Shown: one piece after another, positions 1-12,100 of the stretch | Numbering within the stretch: the stretch's first letter is position 1 | Layout: each line of letters starts with the position of its first letter | From: Lampris incognitus | Taxonomy: Eukaryota; Chordata; Actinopteri; Lampriformes; Lampridae | Direction of reading: 5' to 3' | Assembly: GCF_029633865.1 (NCBI RefSeq) | Contig: NC_079219.1 | Coordinates: 52,723,121 to 52,787,120 of the forward strand | Length of the DNA: 64,000 nucleotides | Position numbers and translations under genes: made by a program | Notes under the pieces: generated by a model | The model's database searches: none | Told to the model about the DNA's origin: nothing | What the model saw: only the letters and a program-made list of their open reading frames with translations

Positions 1-40
1 CTATGGAGAAAGCAGCTATGGAGAAAGCTCTGTCACCCCA

Positions 41-604
41 GGTCCAGTGCTTGCTTGGTCCTGTGTGGTGTAGACAGGAGGTCCAGTGCTTGGTCCTGTG
101 TGGTGTAGACAGGAGGTCCAGTGCTTGGTCCTGTGTGGTGTAGACAGGAGGTCCAGTGCTTGGTCCTGTGTGGTGGAGACGGGAGGTCCAGTGCTTGGTC
201 CTGTGTGGTGGAGACGGGAGGTCCAGTGCTTGCTCCTGTATGGTGGAGACAGGAGGTCCAGTGCTTGGTCCTGTGTGGGGGAGACAGGAGGTCCAATGCT
301 TGGTGCTGTGTTGTGGAGACGGGAGGTCCAGTGCTTGGTCCTGTATGGTGGAGACAGGAGTTCCAGTGCTTGCTCCTGTGTTGCGGAGACAGGATGTCCA
401 ATGCTTGGTGCTGTGTTGTGGAGACGGGAGGTCCAGTGCTTGGTCCTGTGTTGTGGAGACAGGAGTTCCAGTGCTTGGTCCTGTATGGTGGAGACAGGAG
501 TTCCAGTGCTTGCTCCTGTGTTGTGGAGACAGGATGTCCAATGCTTGGTCCTGTGTTGTGGAGACAGGAGGTCCAGTGCTTGGTCCTGTATGGTGGAGAC
601 AGAA
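41..604. repeat. 35-bp minisatellite, about 16 units
   Basis: Fifteen units of exactly 35 bp run without indels from 80 to 604, after one longer 39-bp unit at 41-79. Each unit contains GGTCCAGTGCTTGGTCCTGT followed by a TGGTG(T/G)AGACAGGA-like end; units differ only by substitutions such as GTGTGG/GTATGG/GTTGTGG. Because 35 is not a multiple of 3 and the unit lacks stops in most readings, several frames on both strands stay open across the array. These long open frames are products of the repeat, not genes. Confidence 0.95.
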
Positions 605-3127
605 GGTTGGCATCGGAGAAGCAAAGGCTGCAGGAATGAGTATGGTAGTGGAGCAGGTCGGTGAGGTGGGGGGCAGGGGGGGGGGCTGGTTATTGAGGGC
701 TTTGTGAGTTACAGTGTTTAAACATGGGGCAAGGCTGCAGCTCTGTATTCTGCACATTAACTAATTTGCAAGCTGGGTGGCTTGGCGTGTATAGTGAAGG
801 ATGAAGTTTGATGGAACACACTTGGTTCACATAACATATCGCTGACGATTAGCAGGATGAGCAATGAGGCTCATGGAGATTATTGCATGCAGAAAGATGG
901 GCCACTCATGCAAATGCAAAACATTTCATTTGTTCAGGCCTTTTGAAGTGAGGCTGGATGTGGAAAACATCCTCTGCTGAAACCATTTGGGATGGATAGT
1001 GGACAAATAACAAAGCCTTCACAGACTTCGTTTGCATTAGTGCATCTCTTGCATAAAAATCTAATGGCATGCGATTTACACATGAATAAGGTAAAAGCCA
1101 GAGAAAAATTAAAATAAGCATTTAACTTGACATTGTGTGTGTGTGCGCGCGAGCATGTTTAAGGGTAACGTTGGCAGGATACAGACCTAGGTTAGGGTAA
1201 GGACAGGGAGGGGATTTACCCCACCATGTGTGAAGATACAGCAAAATATGAATCATCATAGCTTAAAGAAATACACCCAATGACCAAATCTTCATTTTGT
1301 ACAGAAATTGGGTAAAGTCAGGGAAGAGTTAAACTGTGTTGTGTGGGGCTGCCAGGAATGTTCCATCTGGCTCTTTCGTGGATAACCATCGAGAGCCTCT
1401 GGAAGGGATCCCCTACCCACAGAGTTCTCCCCATCCATGCCAGCTTGCCTCCTCCTTGCAGGCAGTGGAAAAATTGCTTGATAAGAGGCCCGGCCCTTCT
1501 CTGCTGGTGATAGGCAGTCAGACAGGGGAGCGAGGTGTGGCACCGGCAACGAGACGGGGAGCTTATCCCTGGCACATCACACGTGACACCAAGGATGTCA
1601 ACTTCACTGTCAGCGTTTCCAAATTCATTTTCAGCTTTTGGATTGCGAAACTATTCAGGGATTCGAGTGTATGACCTTAGCTGGACAGTAGATTTCTTAT
1701 TCATAGAAGTGGATTGCAGATTAATGGGTTAATGTAGGAGTGTTGCTCTCCCTCTGTGCTTGATTTTCCAAATGGTGTCTGCAGTTGACAGGGTTTAACT
1801 TCCAGTCTTGTAAAATGAATCAAGGTTCTTTTCTCCAGCATTAATTAATGTTTTTAATTTTCAATAAAAGTAGACCTGTAGCTGTTTTCACCGTTCTCTG
1901 CATTGGTTTTAGGTCACTGTTTCATGGCAAGTGTCGGTGGCTACTTTGGGAGGGAAAGTATAAAGCAAGGTTATTTAATTTGTTGTCCGAATGTAGCGCT
2001 AAGTCTTGTAAAACATCAATGTGCACTTTAATTTGCCTATACTCGATTCGGTGGGAGGGCCTTGGGCTGGGCTAAATGTGCTGCTACCCTCCCAAGAGGT
2101 CTGGGAATGGCACGCCTAGACAAGGGGGAGTCAGACTCCAGGACTCCACGTTTTCTAGTTTGAATTTAGAAACACTTATTTAGTATCATCTTTACCGTCC
2201 CTCTGTTTTCTGTTTCAATCTCGATCTGCTTAACCAGCCAGTCTGTGGAAGGTCTTTGTAGGGGTTTTTCATTTCAACGTTGCCGACAAGAGCGTAACCA
2301 AATCCACATCTTGAAGATATGATGGGAAGAAAAGTTGAGATGAGTGACTGTCTCAGCGACGGGCACTAGTGTATGTGCTTCATGTGTCGCCTTCTTCACT
2401 GTGAGCTACACGACCTTTTCTCTCAGTGTTCTGCTTTGCACATGGTTGAGCTTCATTCATCCCCTGCTTGTGATACCTCAGGATGTGTGGAAGTATGGAT
2501 ACTTTCCCTTGGTCTGGCAACAGACTGTAAACGAAGAGCAGAAGGAGGTGATGGAAGCTGAACTGTCGACCGTAAAGCGATCCAGAGCGTCCGTGACTCC
2601 GTCCTGTTAAAATTAATAGAATCGCCATTTTGCCAAATGTGCAATGGGTGCCTGTGCGAACTTGCCAGAACATTCTTGATTCCTTCCCTCCCGCAAACCA
2701 TAGATTTGTTTTACAGCCCTGCAGTCTGTGCCCTTGATGGGATTTTTTTTTTTTTTAATGAGAATCATCATGGCTGTTTTGTCAGCCTAAACATGATTGT
2801 GTATTCTCGGAACAAATGAATCGCGTGTGTATTGTGGTTCTGGAGGGGGAAGATCCTGGAATCTCTTCTGCGTCTGAGATTTCTGCATTCTCCAGGCGAG
2901 AGGGGAAACCACGTCAGGTTCTGTTCTTTTCTTTTTAAGATAGGGGGCCATTCTGTTTCAGTCTTGCATGTTTTATATGACCGAGGTGTTTAATCAGTAG
3001 TCGTAGGTCTTTCATAAGATAGCTATTCTTGAGCCAACTGAAAGAGTAATACATTTAAATGCAGTACATTTGTCATAAAATTCTGTTTTTTAACCAAATC
3101 TTGCTCCCTCTCTTTATTTTTTTACAG
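605..3127. other. No gene recognised; 5' flank or intron of ANKRD28
   Basis: I see no exon here. The expected first ANKRD28 coding exon (about nine codons, MAFLKLRDQ in human) was looked for before the 3128 acceptor and not found, so it probably lies upstream of the window. A short GT/GC run is present near 1135-1152. The interval ends in a T-rich tract (3112-3123) and the acceptor TTTACAG. Confidence 0.6.
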
Positions 3128-6100
3128 CCTGCTCTGCTGAAAGCCATTTTCAACGTGGACCCAGATGAAGTACGCTCCCTCATATTCAAGAAAGAGGATG
3201 TTAACACGCAGGTAACCCCATCACCATCATAATTATATCGCCAACTGTTCCTTCATGTTTATTCTGTTGTAATAGCTTAATAATAAGATCCTTTTTACTG
3301 TGAATCTAGCATGTGATTGTCATTGAAAGGCCTGATGCAGAAAATGTTTTCCTCTCTGTTTATATTTGAAGAACATTGCAAAAACATGTTGAGTTATTTT
3401 CTCAGAATTCCCATCACTGATCTGGTTCTGCTTTTTTATTGCATTCCTCTCCGTTACTGGGCTGGAGGAGGGGGGGGTGTTTGTTGTAAAATACAGTCAG
3501 TTTATACATGCTTGAAGTTTCATTTGAGCAGTTTTGAGTGACCAAATTTATATGCCTGACTTTTATTATGGAGTGGAGAAGTGAATGTTCAGCTTGAATG
3601 TGCTGCTTTTAGGAATGGTAAAGTGCCAGTGTTATAAAAAGGAGGTTCAGATCAACTTCTAACTCTGTTTGAAGTGCACATTTTGAACAGCTGTTGCAAT
3701 TTTTTCTTTTGTTTGCTTCTCACAGGACAATGAGAAACGAACCCCGCTGCATGCTGCTGCCTATCTTGGAGATGCAGAAATTATAGAGCTGCTGATTCTG
3801 TCAGGTAAAGGTTTTGTTCAAAACAGAACTTCAGGTCAGGAGAAAATGCAACTCTATTTGAGAAATCTTTTGTAATTCTGAGTGCTGGGTACGACGTTAA
3901 ACTGCAACCGTTTGGTCGTCGGCAACTAAACCGGCACCCCCACTTCAACCCTTGGGTTGTTGTGAGGAGGGTGTGTGGACACCCAGCAGAACTAAAAACA
4001 AAACCTGTCAAAAGGGTGGATGAGTTCCTCTGTGAACCAACAGCCATCCATACCCGGAGAGGAGATAGGGACCACCAGGTACTCCCCCCTACTTGAAACA
4101 CAATGATGACTCAACCAAACAAGTCTCTTCCACCATAAACGGTGGAAGAGACTTGCTGGGGCATCAGCTGTGCTCCTCCGACCTCCATAGGTTGCGAAAC
4201 TGATGATGATGATGATGATTTTAATTGTAGTGGTCCAGCATAGATGAAATCAGTATTTGTAAGAAGTGGTATCTCGCTCCTAACACGAAATGCCAGACAT
4301 AGGTGTAGTTATTATATTGCCTCGTGTAATTCGTATATCCCAGATTATTGTCCATGAAATCGTTGCATCACATATTTAAGGGCGAGACATTCTCTTCCCT
4401 TTTTATTGATGACTGTGAGAATCCATGATGAATCAATTTTGATGTAGCTCGGCTATCCCACAGCATCAAATAATATTCCAAATTCATTGTTATTCACCTT
4501 GTTAAGAATCCTCTGAAATGATAAATGATTTATTATATTCTGGCCAAATGATGCATCTTGTTTGGTCAACTAATTACGCGAGCGCTCTTCATACTCCTTT
4601 TTAGCATGCATTATTAGACAATTATGTACACTATCAGGAATGTCTTATAGGTTGTCATGAAACTGTAGCAACCCAAATGGTCTGATGATTGTGTACTCTG
4701 TCCTTTAGGAGCCAGAGTAAATGCCAAAGATAACAAGTGGCTCACTCCTCTACACCGGGCTGTGGCTTCTTGCAGTGAGGTACATGAATGTGCATTGTCT
4801 CGTTCTCTCAATCTCACACACACACACACACACACACACACGTATACACACTGGCACAATCTTAAACAGTGGAGCATTTTAACAGTATACCCCCCCCCCC
4901 CAAATTTTTTACCAGGAGGCTGTCCAGGTGCTACTGAAGCACTCGGCTGATGTAAACGCCCGAGACAAGAACTGGCAGACGCCGCTGCACATTGCTGCAG
5001 CCAACAAGGCAGTCCGCTGTGCCGAGGCGCTGGTCCCCCTCCTCAGTAATGTCAATGTGTCGGACAGGGCAGGCCGCACGGCACTGCACCATGCAGCCTT
5101 CAGCGGTCATCTAGAGGTAAGCACCATGTAGTTTGAGGTCTTCAGATGTTTCATTCTGCGAAAGTGTTAATGAGGTCATCTCCCAACTGGAGGACTGGGG
5201 TTTGATTCTCATGTCACCATGCCTGTCAAAATGTCTTTGAGCAAGATGTTTAACTCTACCTTCTCCAGAAGCATGTCACTAGCTGGCTGGCAAAAAAAGA
5301 ATTTTTTTTTTCCCCCCATGCAAGGCTCCGGACTAACTTTTCCACTGGTAGCACTGGTGCTACCAACTTTCTTGGTTGGTTGCACCAGCACATGATGTGG
5401 TTGCACCCTTTTTGTTTGTACAGCATAGTGACCCTGCCTGCTGATGGATAGTTATCTTAATTTGCATGGGGGCGGAGGTTGCTATCCTGTATGCCTGCGG
5501 CTGGCGGTTTCTCGACTTTTCTTCGATATGAAAAAAGTTCAGTAAAAGCACCGGCTGATCTCTGCACCGCTGGTGGTGGAACAGTGGGGGCATTGTGAGC
5601 TGCGCCACCATCTAGATGCTGTCCAATCTGACATTCGTGCATTCGTGCCACTCGCACGAATGTGACCACATGAAATTTTAACCCACACACTCCCAGAAAA
5701 TGGGTGCATATGTGACCATTTTGGTCGCAGTGTGGAGCCCTGCCATGGTGGATTAGCAGAAGTATTCCTTTTTCTTCCTTCTCTTTTACTTCCTCCTGTT
5801 ATTCTTTTTCTTCCTCCTGTCAGTGCTGATTGTTCCTCAACAGAAAAATACTACTGTAAATGCACAGATAAGACCCAGTATTGACATTTTTTCCTATATT
5901 TACTTGGAAAATAAAACTTTACTGGTTCAGGTCTTGTTTTTTCTGTATCATACTGGGTTTATAAGTCTGTCAGATACCTGCAGCACTACAGGTTTAACAG
6001 TGGTTGTTTGAAATGTGGCTGTGGCAGTGTGATGTGAATGCAACAGCCTGAAATCAATAGCACTCAGGTTGCTGCCAACCTTGACTTGCTCCCTGATGAC

Positions 6101-9100
6101 TGTCTTTGTTTTTTCTCTTTCGTTTCTGTGTCTGCTTTTAGATGGTGAGGCTGCTACTTTCCAGAGGAGCAAACATCAATGCTTTCGACAAGAAGGATCG
6201 CCGTGCAATCCACTGGGCAGCTTACATGGGTAATAAATGCTTTTCCAAAGGTTGTTGGTTGTTCTCAACCTGGAATGAACAAATGTCTCTGGGACTAAAT
6301 CCTACAGGACTCAGACAAGCCTGAGGAAGAAAGATATCTTAAAAGTGCCCTGCTAAGGGACATCTGGGTGGCGTTGCGGTCTATTTTGTTGCCTACCAAC
6401 ACAGGGTTCAAATCCTCGTGTTACCTCCAGCTTTGTCGGGCATCCCTACAGACACAATTGGCTGGTGTCTGTGGGTGGGAAGCCGGATGTGGGTATGTGA
6501 CTTGGTCGCTGCACTAGCGCCTCGGCACTTGTTCGGGGGGGGGGGGTAGCATGATCCTCCCACATGCTACATCCCCCTGGTGAAACTCCTTACTGTCAGG
6601 TGAAAAGAAGCGGCTGGCGACTCCACATGTATCGGAGGAGGCATGTGGTAGTCTGCAGCCCTCCCTGGCTCAGCAGAGGGGTTGGAGCAGTGACCGGGAC
6701 GGTTCGGGATGAGTGGGGTAGGGTAATTGGCCAAGTATAATTGGGGAGAGAAAAAAGGAGGAAATCCAAAAATAAAGTGCAATGCTGATTTTCAGAAGCT
6801 CCATCAAATGCTGCTGAAAAGAATGAGAGTCCACAATCCAGGAATTGTTCTTATTGTTTTTGGGAATATTCAGTGAGAACCCAGTGAACATCCTTTGATT
6901 CGATTTAGATAAGTTGATGGTGTACACAAGTGATACATGAAAAATATTGGTCACTCCACACTGAAGTGCATTAGCAATGAATAATGAATGTCAGAGTTAT
7001 GGAATTTGAAGAGTCAAAACCGCTTATTACCAACAAAAAAAAGTATACCGAGTATTTCTATTACATTATCAGACCTTTTTTTAATATTCCACTGTGCTTA
7101 GCTGTAAAATCCAAACCTGAATTAACAAGTATTACTTATCTCATAAGAATACCGTGCACTGCGGATATAAAATGCTTCATCTGTGAAGAATCTAATTTAA
7201 GCACACGCACGTATGATGATCTTTTTCCTCTCTTGTCTTCAGGGCACATTGAAGTAGTAAAGCTCCTAGCGTCCCACGGTGCCGAGGTGGCATGCAAGGA
7301 TAAGAAGTCCTACACGCCTCTGCATGCAGCAGCCTCCAGTGGAATGATCAGCGTTGTTAAATACCTCCTAGACCTGGGGGTGGATGTAAGTCCATCCCAC
7401 ATGCACTCTTCCTCAGACTGTACTGCAGAAATTGCTAGTTTAGGTACATCCTAGGGAGCAGCCTTGGTAGGGAGGAACGCTGGTTTGAACAGGGAGTCAA
7501 AGTGGCTATCTTTGTGAAGAGGGAAATGACTATCACTGTCACCATCTTACAGTGCTGTGATTGCAACCATTCCCAAATCCTCTGTAAATAGTACACATTG
7601 CCATTGGAAATCTAGTTAATGGTCACAACAATTTGCATAGAAACCGATCTGTTTTCAGTCATTATGCCGCTGTATTGTTTGTAATGGTGGGGATACCTGC
7701 AGTCAGTTTAGACTGAAGAGGTCACGAAGAGGTGAGTGATGAAGCTTTTCTCTCAATAAAGGTTGTATCCACATGAGCTGATCCAACTTTCTGTGACAGG
7801 AAAACCAATGTTTTCCTGCCGTTATAAGACTTGCACAGCGCCCAAGTAAATTGAACGGGAAATATGGGGGAAAAGGTTTTGATATGCAGCTCTACCTAAT
7901 AAAAAATGTTTTATTATTAGGTAGAGCTGATAACAAAATGTTTTATTATTAGGTAGCGCTGCATAATAAAAACGTTTTGCCTGTAGATGTGCAGCCTCCT
8001 AGGTGGACCCTCAGAATAAAGTCTAATATAAACTTGCACTTTCCAAAAAGAAAAGGTTTGCTGTGCATCTTTATTTGCGTGTATATTTTCATAATATGAT
8101 AAAGCTGGGTAAACCGTTTATGATCGCGCATGCATGACTCATCTACGGTTGACTGAGATAGGGCAGCGACAAGAATATGCAACACTTCCTGTTTTGACTG
8201 CAACCGAGAGTAAATTGTTCCTTTATGGTTTACACATTATTTGGCTTATCAAAATTCTTTTAATAACTTTTGATCATGTCACTGCCCCATCTAAGTCAAC
8301 CGTAGCTCTAATGACAAAGCTGCGCTGGTCGAGCGAGAGTGAATGATGAGAAGGAGCCCCTGGCTACCGCCTGGTGGGGATAAGAGTAATGCAGGGTGAT
8401 TTGTCCTTCAAAATTATACCTCCCTGCTTAGCTAACATAGACTCGCTTTTAATGAAGGATGTATCGGAGATCGACAAAACAGAAAAAAAAATAAATGGAG
8501 GTGGGCTTGGCTCTCCAAAACGGGGGAGAACGGCAAGCCTTTTAGTTTGTGGTGTTAAAAAAAATCAAATTGCTGGTGTGTGTTTCTGCATTGTATGACA
8601 CAAAAAATACAGTATGGCAGTAATGGGGAAAAAGGTGCTAGCTCAACATCAGTCTGTAGCATAGTCCCAAAGTTGCCCTTTGCATTCTGCAGAACACGTC
8701 CTCACTGCCTGGTGCAGCAACCACCACAATGGAGGTTCAGCAATACATGGCTGACCGTGTGCAACTAGAAAGCGCACATATGTTCATTTATAGCAGAACA
8801 TGACCTATCGCTGACTGTCTCCAAACCACCGGTAATCGGCCAATCGGTTGCAGAAGACGAGTGCGCACTGTCAGGACTCACCATGTCAAATGCACTCATG
8901 CCTACCTGTGCTCACACGGTATTGCTGCTCATCAGAAAGTCGAACTGACAAACTGAAAACGAAGGTTTTTTTTTTAAAATGCAGACGAGGCAACAAACGG
9001 CAACATGGACAGGGTCCTAAACATTCTTGTTCGCTACTTTGATGAGGACATGGGGAACGTTTTAACCTAGCACCTGGCCTCAAGAAAGGTCAATATTGCA

Positions 9101-12100
9101 GATGCCTCAAGTTCTACAGTCCTACAGCCTGAACTGGAATTGTGTTTTTGGTCTACTGTTGGACAACTGCAGTGATATGGGGGGGGGTCTGGAATAGAGA
9201 CACCAGCCAGAAGAGAAAACCCATCACTCCTGGACTTCAGTGGAGATACAGTTCACACGGTCTCAGATGCAGTCAAGGCCCCTTTGAATCCTTTCAAGGG
9301 ATTTGTGGAAGAATTTTGCTCAGATGACATTGATAAATTCCCCAAACAGAGGGATTTTTTTTTTTTTAGCGTTTCAGTCCTTACTGCATTTGGAAAACAA
9401 GAGCCTAATATGTCCCATCAGCAGCAGGTTCCTGCATATGCTGGATGTGTGCAACAGAGTGCGGGAGCTTATGGATCAGCAGATTGTGCATTTCTACAGC
9501 ATCCTGTCTCCTCACGAGCAACACAAACAAAGGTACAATTGCATTAGCATTCTCTTTATATCATCTATTTTCTCTGTACTAGAAAGCCCAATTTGCAATA
9601 TAGCCGAACCTATGTGAAATGTCTTTATAACCAGGTGTCGATGTGGGTGGATGTGTTTTAAGCTCAGGCACAACAGTTTAATAGGGACAAAATAAATCTT
9701 GTTCATCTATCAGAATGAACTTTATTAATATAGACCCACATATTTCTGTACTATCACCTTCATTTTTTATCATGACATTGGCAAATTAGCGCAACTCATG
9801 AAGTTCAAGTTCAACTTTATTATCATGTGTATTGGAATATAATTAAATTCTTGTGCTCTGGCTCTCTCTGCCTTAACACAAAGAACACACCGTCCCAAAA
9901 GTCAGAAATAAGTCAGAACAAATACAGTAATTTCCGATGTGTTGTCTTCCATTAATCTTATGTGTATAATGCTTTTTATGATGCAGATGGCTCCTGAGAC
10001 AGATTCTCAACAAGCATCAAATGACACCTGGTGAGAAGGCCAGGATCATTCTTCTCCAACAGCAAATGGCAAAATCTGCAAGAACAGTGGTCAACAAAAT
10101 CTGGAAGACAAGCATCAGTGTGCAGCTCTTCTCAGAGTTTGACAAGCTCACAGCCTTGATAGACCTGTACAGAGGTATGTTCAGTCACTTTTCTTTTTTG
10201 AATGGCCTAATCAAAGTCCTGTTCCTAGTTGATATTATGTAGTAGTTCACCCTCAAAAACTCACTAGTGTCTCTGAATGAGCGAAAGATGGATAATAATA
10301 TAATCATAATTGGTGGTATTGTTTTTATCCCTCCTAAAGCCAATGCAGCAAGCTATTAAATATATAAAGGTGCAATTACTGATTTACATAGATGTTGATA
10401 TTTGATCACTTTTTTCTAGAAATGATTGACATATTTTAAAGTACTGAATTGTTGATTTACTCAGGAACTTTTTGTAATACCACCCTTGGTCCAAACATCT
10501 CGAACTTTTCAGTCATCAAAACAAGAAAGGGGTAACAATACTTATTGTTATGCCACTGTATTCAGTGTTGTTTTTTATTTTGAAGACCTTCTCTGCAACT
10601 AGCTTTGTTAATGTTGTAATAAAGCATGTGAAAAGAAATTAGTGGGCTCCTATGATAAGGAATGAATGGTTAAATGTATTCTGCCACTTTTCTAATCAGT
10701 TTCTAATGTGATTTTTAAGTATGCTTCCAACATTCTAGGTGTTCCTGAAGAAATTGCAGCATGAGAAGCCCACCTGCTGCATGCTGAGATGGTGCTACTG
10801 GTCAGGGAACTCCTCTCCAAATTCATGAAGCCTGAAGCCATCTCTATGAGGGTGGATGAGTTGCGGGTGCTTGATGTCCAGAAGAGAGAGCTGCAGTACC
10901 CTGACAAAAGGTTGTCTGTGGGGAGATACAGCTTCTTTGGCTCAGACAAGGCTAGATTAGAGAAGAAGCCCTGGGTGTAGAAGGTCTACAGCTTTCTCAG
11001 AGAAGGCTACATCAAGGCAGCACCATTCCTCCTGAAAAACCTTTCCCTCAAGGATGACATCATCTCTTTGTCTGTGCTGGCACCGTCAATGATTCTCCAG
11101 GAATCAGTCCAAAGAGCATTCAACACCTTAGCACAAAGCCTTGCCAAATGCTGTGAAACCTGAGGAGCTGGGTCAACTGGATGACGAGGTGTGAGCCTAC
11201 CAAAACGACTCAAATCTAGGAGCACAGGACAAATGCTTTGAAGAGAATACTACACAAATTGATATTGACTGGTAGAGTAAGAGCTTTGCTAGCAAGATGC
11301 TGGAAGGAGGGATGAGATTCCCCATCTTGAGGAAGTTGGTAAAGGCTCCTCTTATTGTTCACTGGCCCATTTAATAATAATAATAATTTAAAATTTTATT
11401 TATATAGCACTTTTCTTAACAATTTTACAAAGTGCTTTACAAAAGAAATAAACCCAGACCAGGCAAAAATGTGAATAAGACCAAATGACATGAGCAAAGA
11501 GGTAACAGCAATAAATGAATAAGACCAAATAAGTAGGAATAGAAATAAAGACAGTATTAAAAAAAGTTTTAAGATGAGATTTAAAAGAAGTTAGAGACTT
11601 AGTTTTTCTGAGTTAAATAGGAAGAGAGTTCCATAGTATTGGGGCTCTAACAGCAAAAGCCCAATCACCCTTTGTGACAAACCATGACCTGGTAATAATC
11701 AGCAGGCTCCATCTGTGGATCTTAATGGTCGAGAAGGCATATACCAAGTCAATAAATCAGAAATGTATTTCGGAGTAAGACCGTTTAAGGCCTTAAAAGT
11801 GAGCAATAACATTTTTTTAAATCAATTCGAAATCTAAAGGGGAGCCAGTGTAGGGAGGTAAGCACAGGAGTGATATGATCATGCCTCTTTTTTGTCCCAG
11901 TAATGAGTCTAGCAGCAGCGTTTTGTACCAACTACAAATGGTGGAGGGAGCCCTGGCTGATACCCGAGTAAAGTGCATTGCAATAATCAAGCTGAGAATA
12001 GATAAAAGCATATACAACTTTTTGCAGATCAGCAACTGGTAAAAATGACCTAATTTTAGAAATTACCTTGAGCTGGAGAAAACATGACTGAACAACATGT

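Noticed and set aside
41-604. CRISPR-like regular array
   Set aside because: Units are directly adjacent with no unique spacers, and the DNA is vertebrate.
16-707. Long open frames on both strands at the window start
   Set aside because: They are the 35-bp minisatellite read in several frames; no start context, splice sites or homology.
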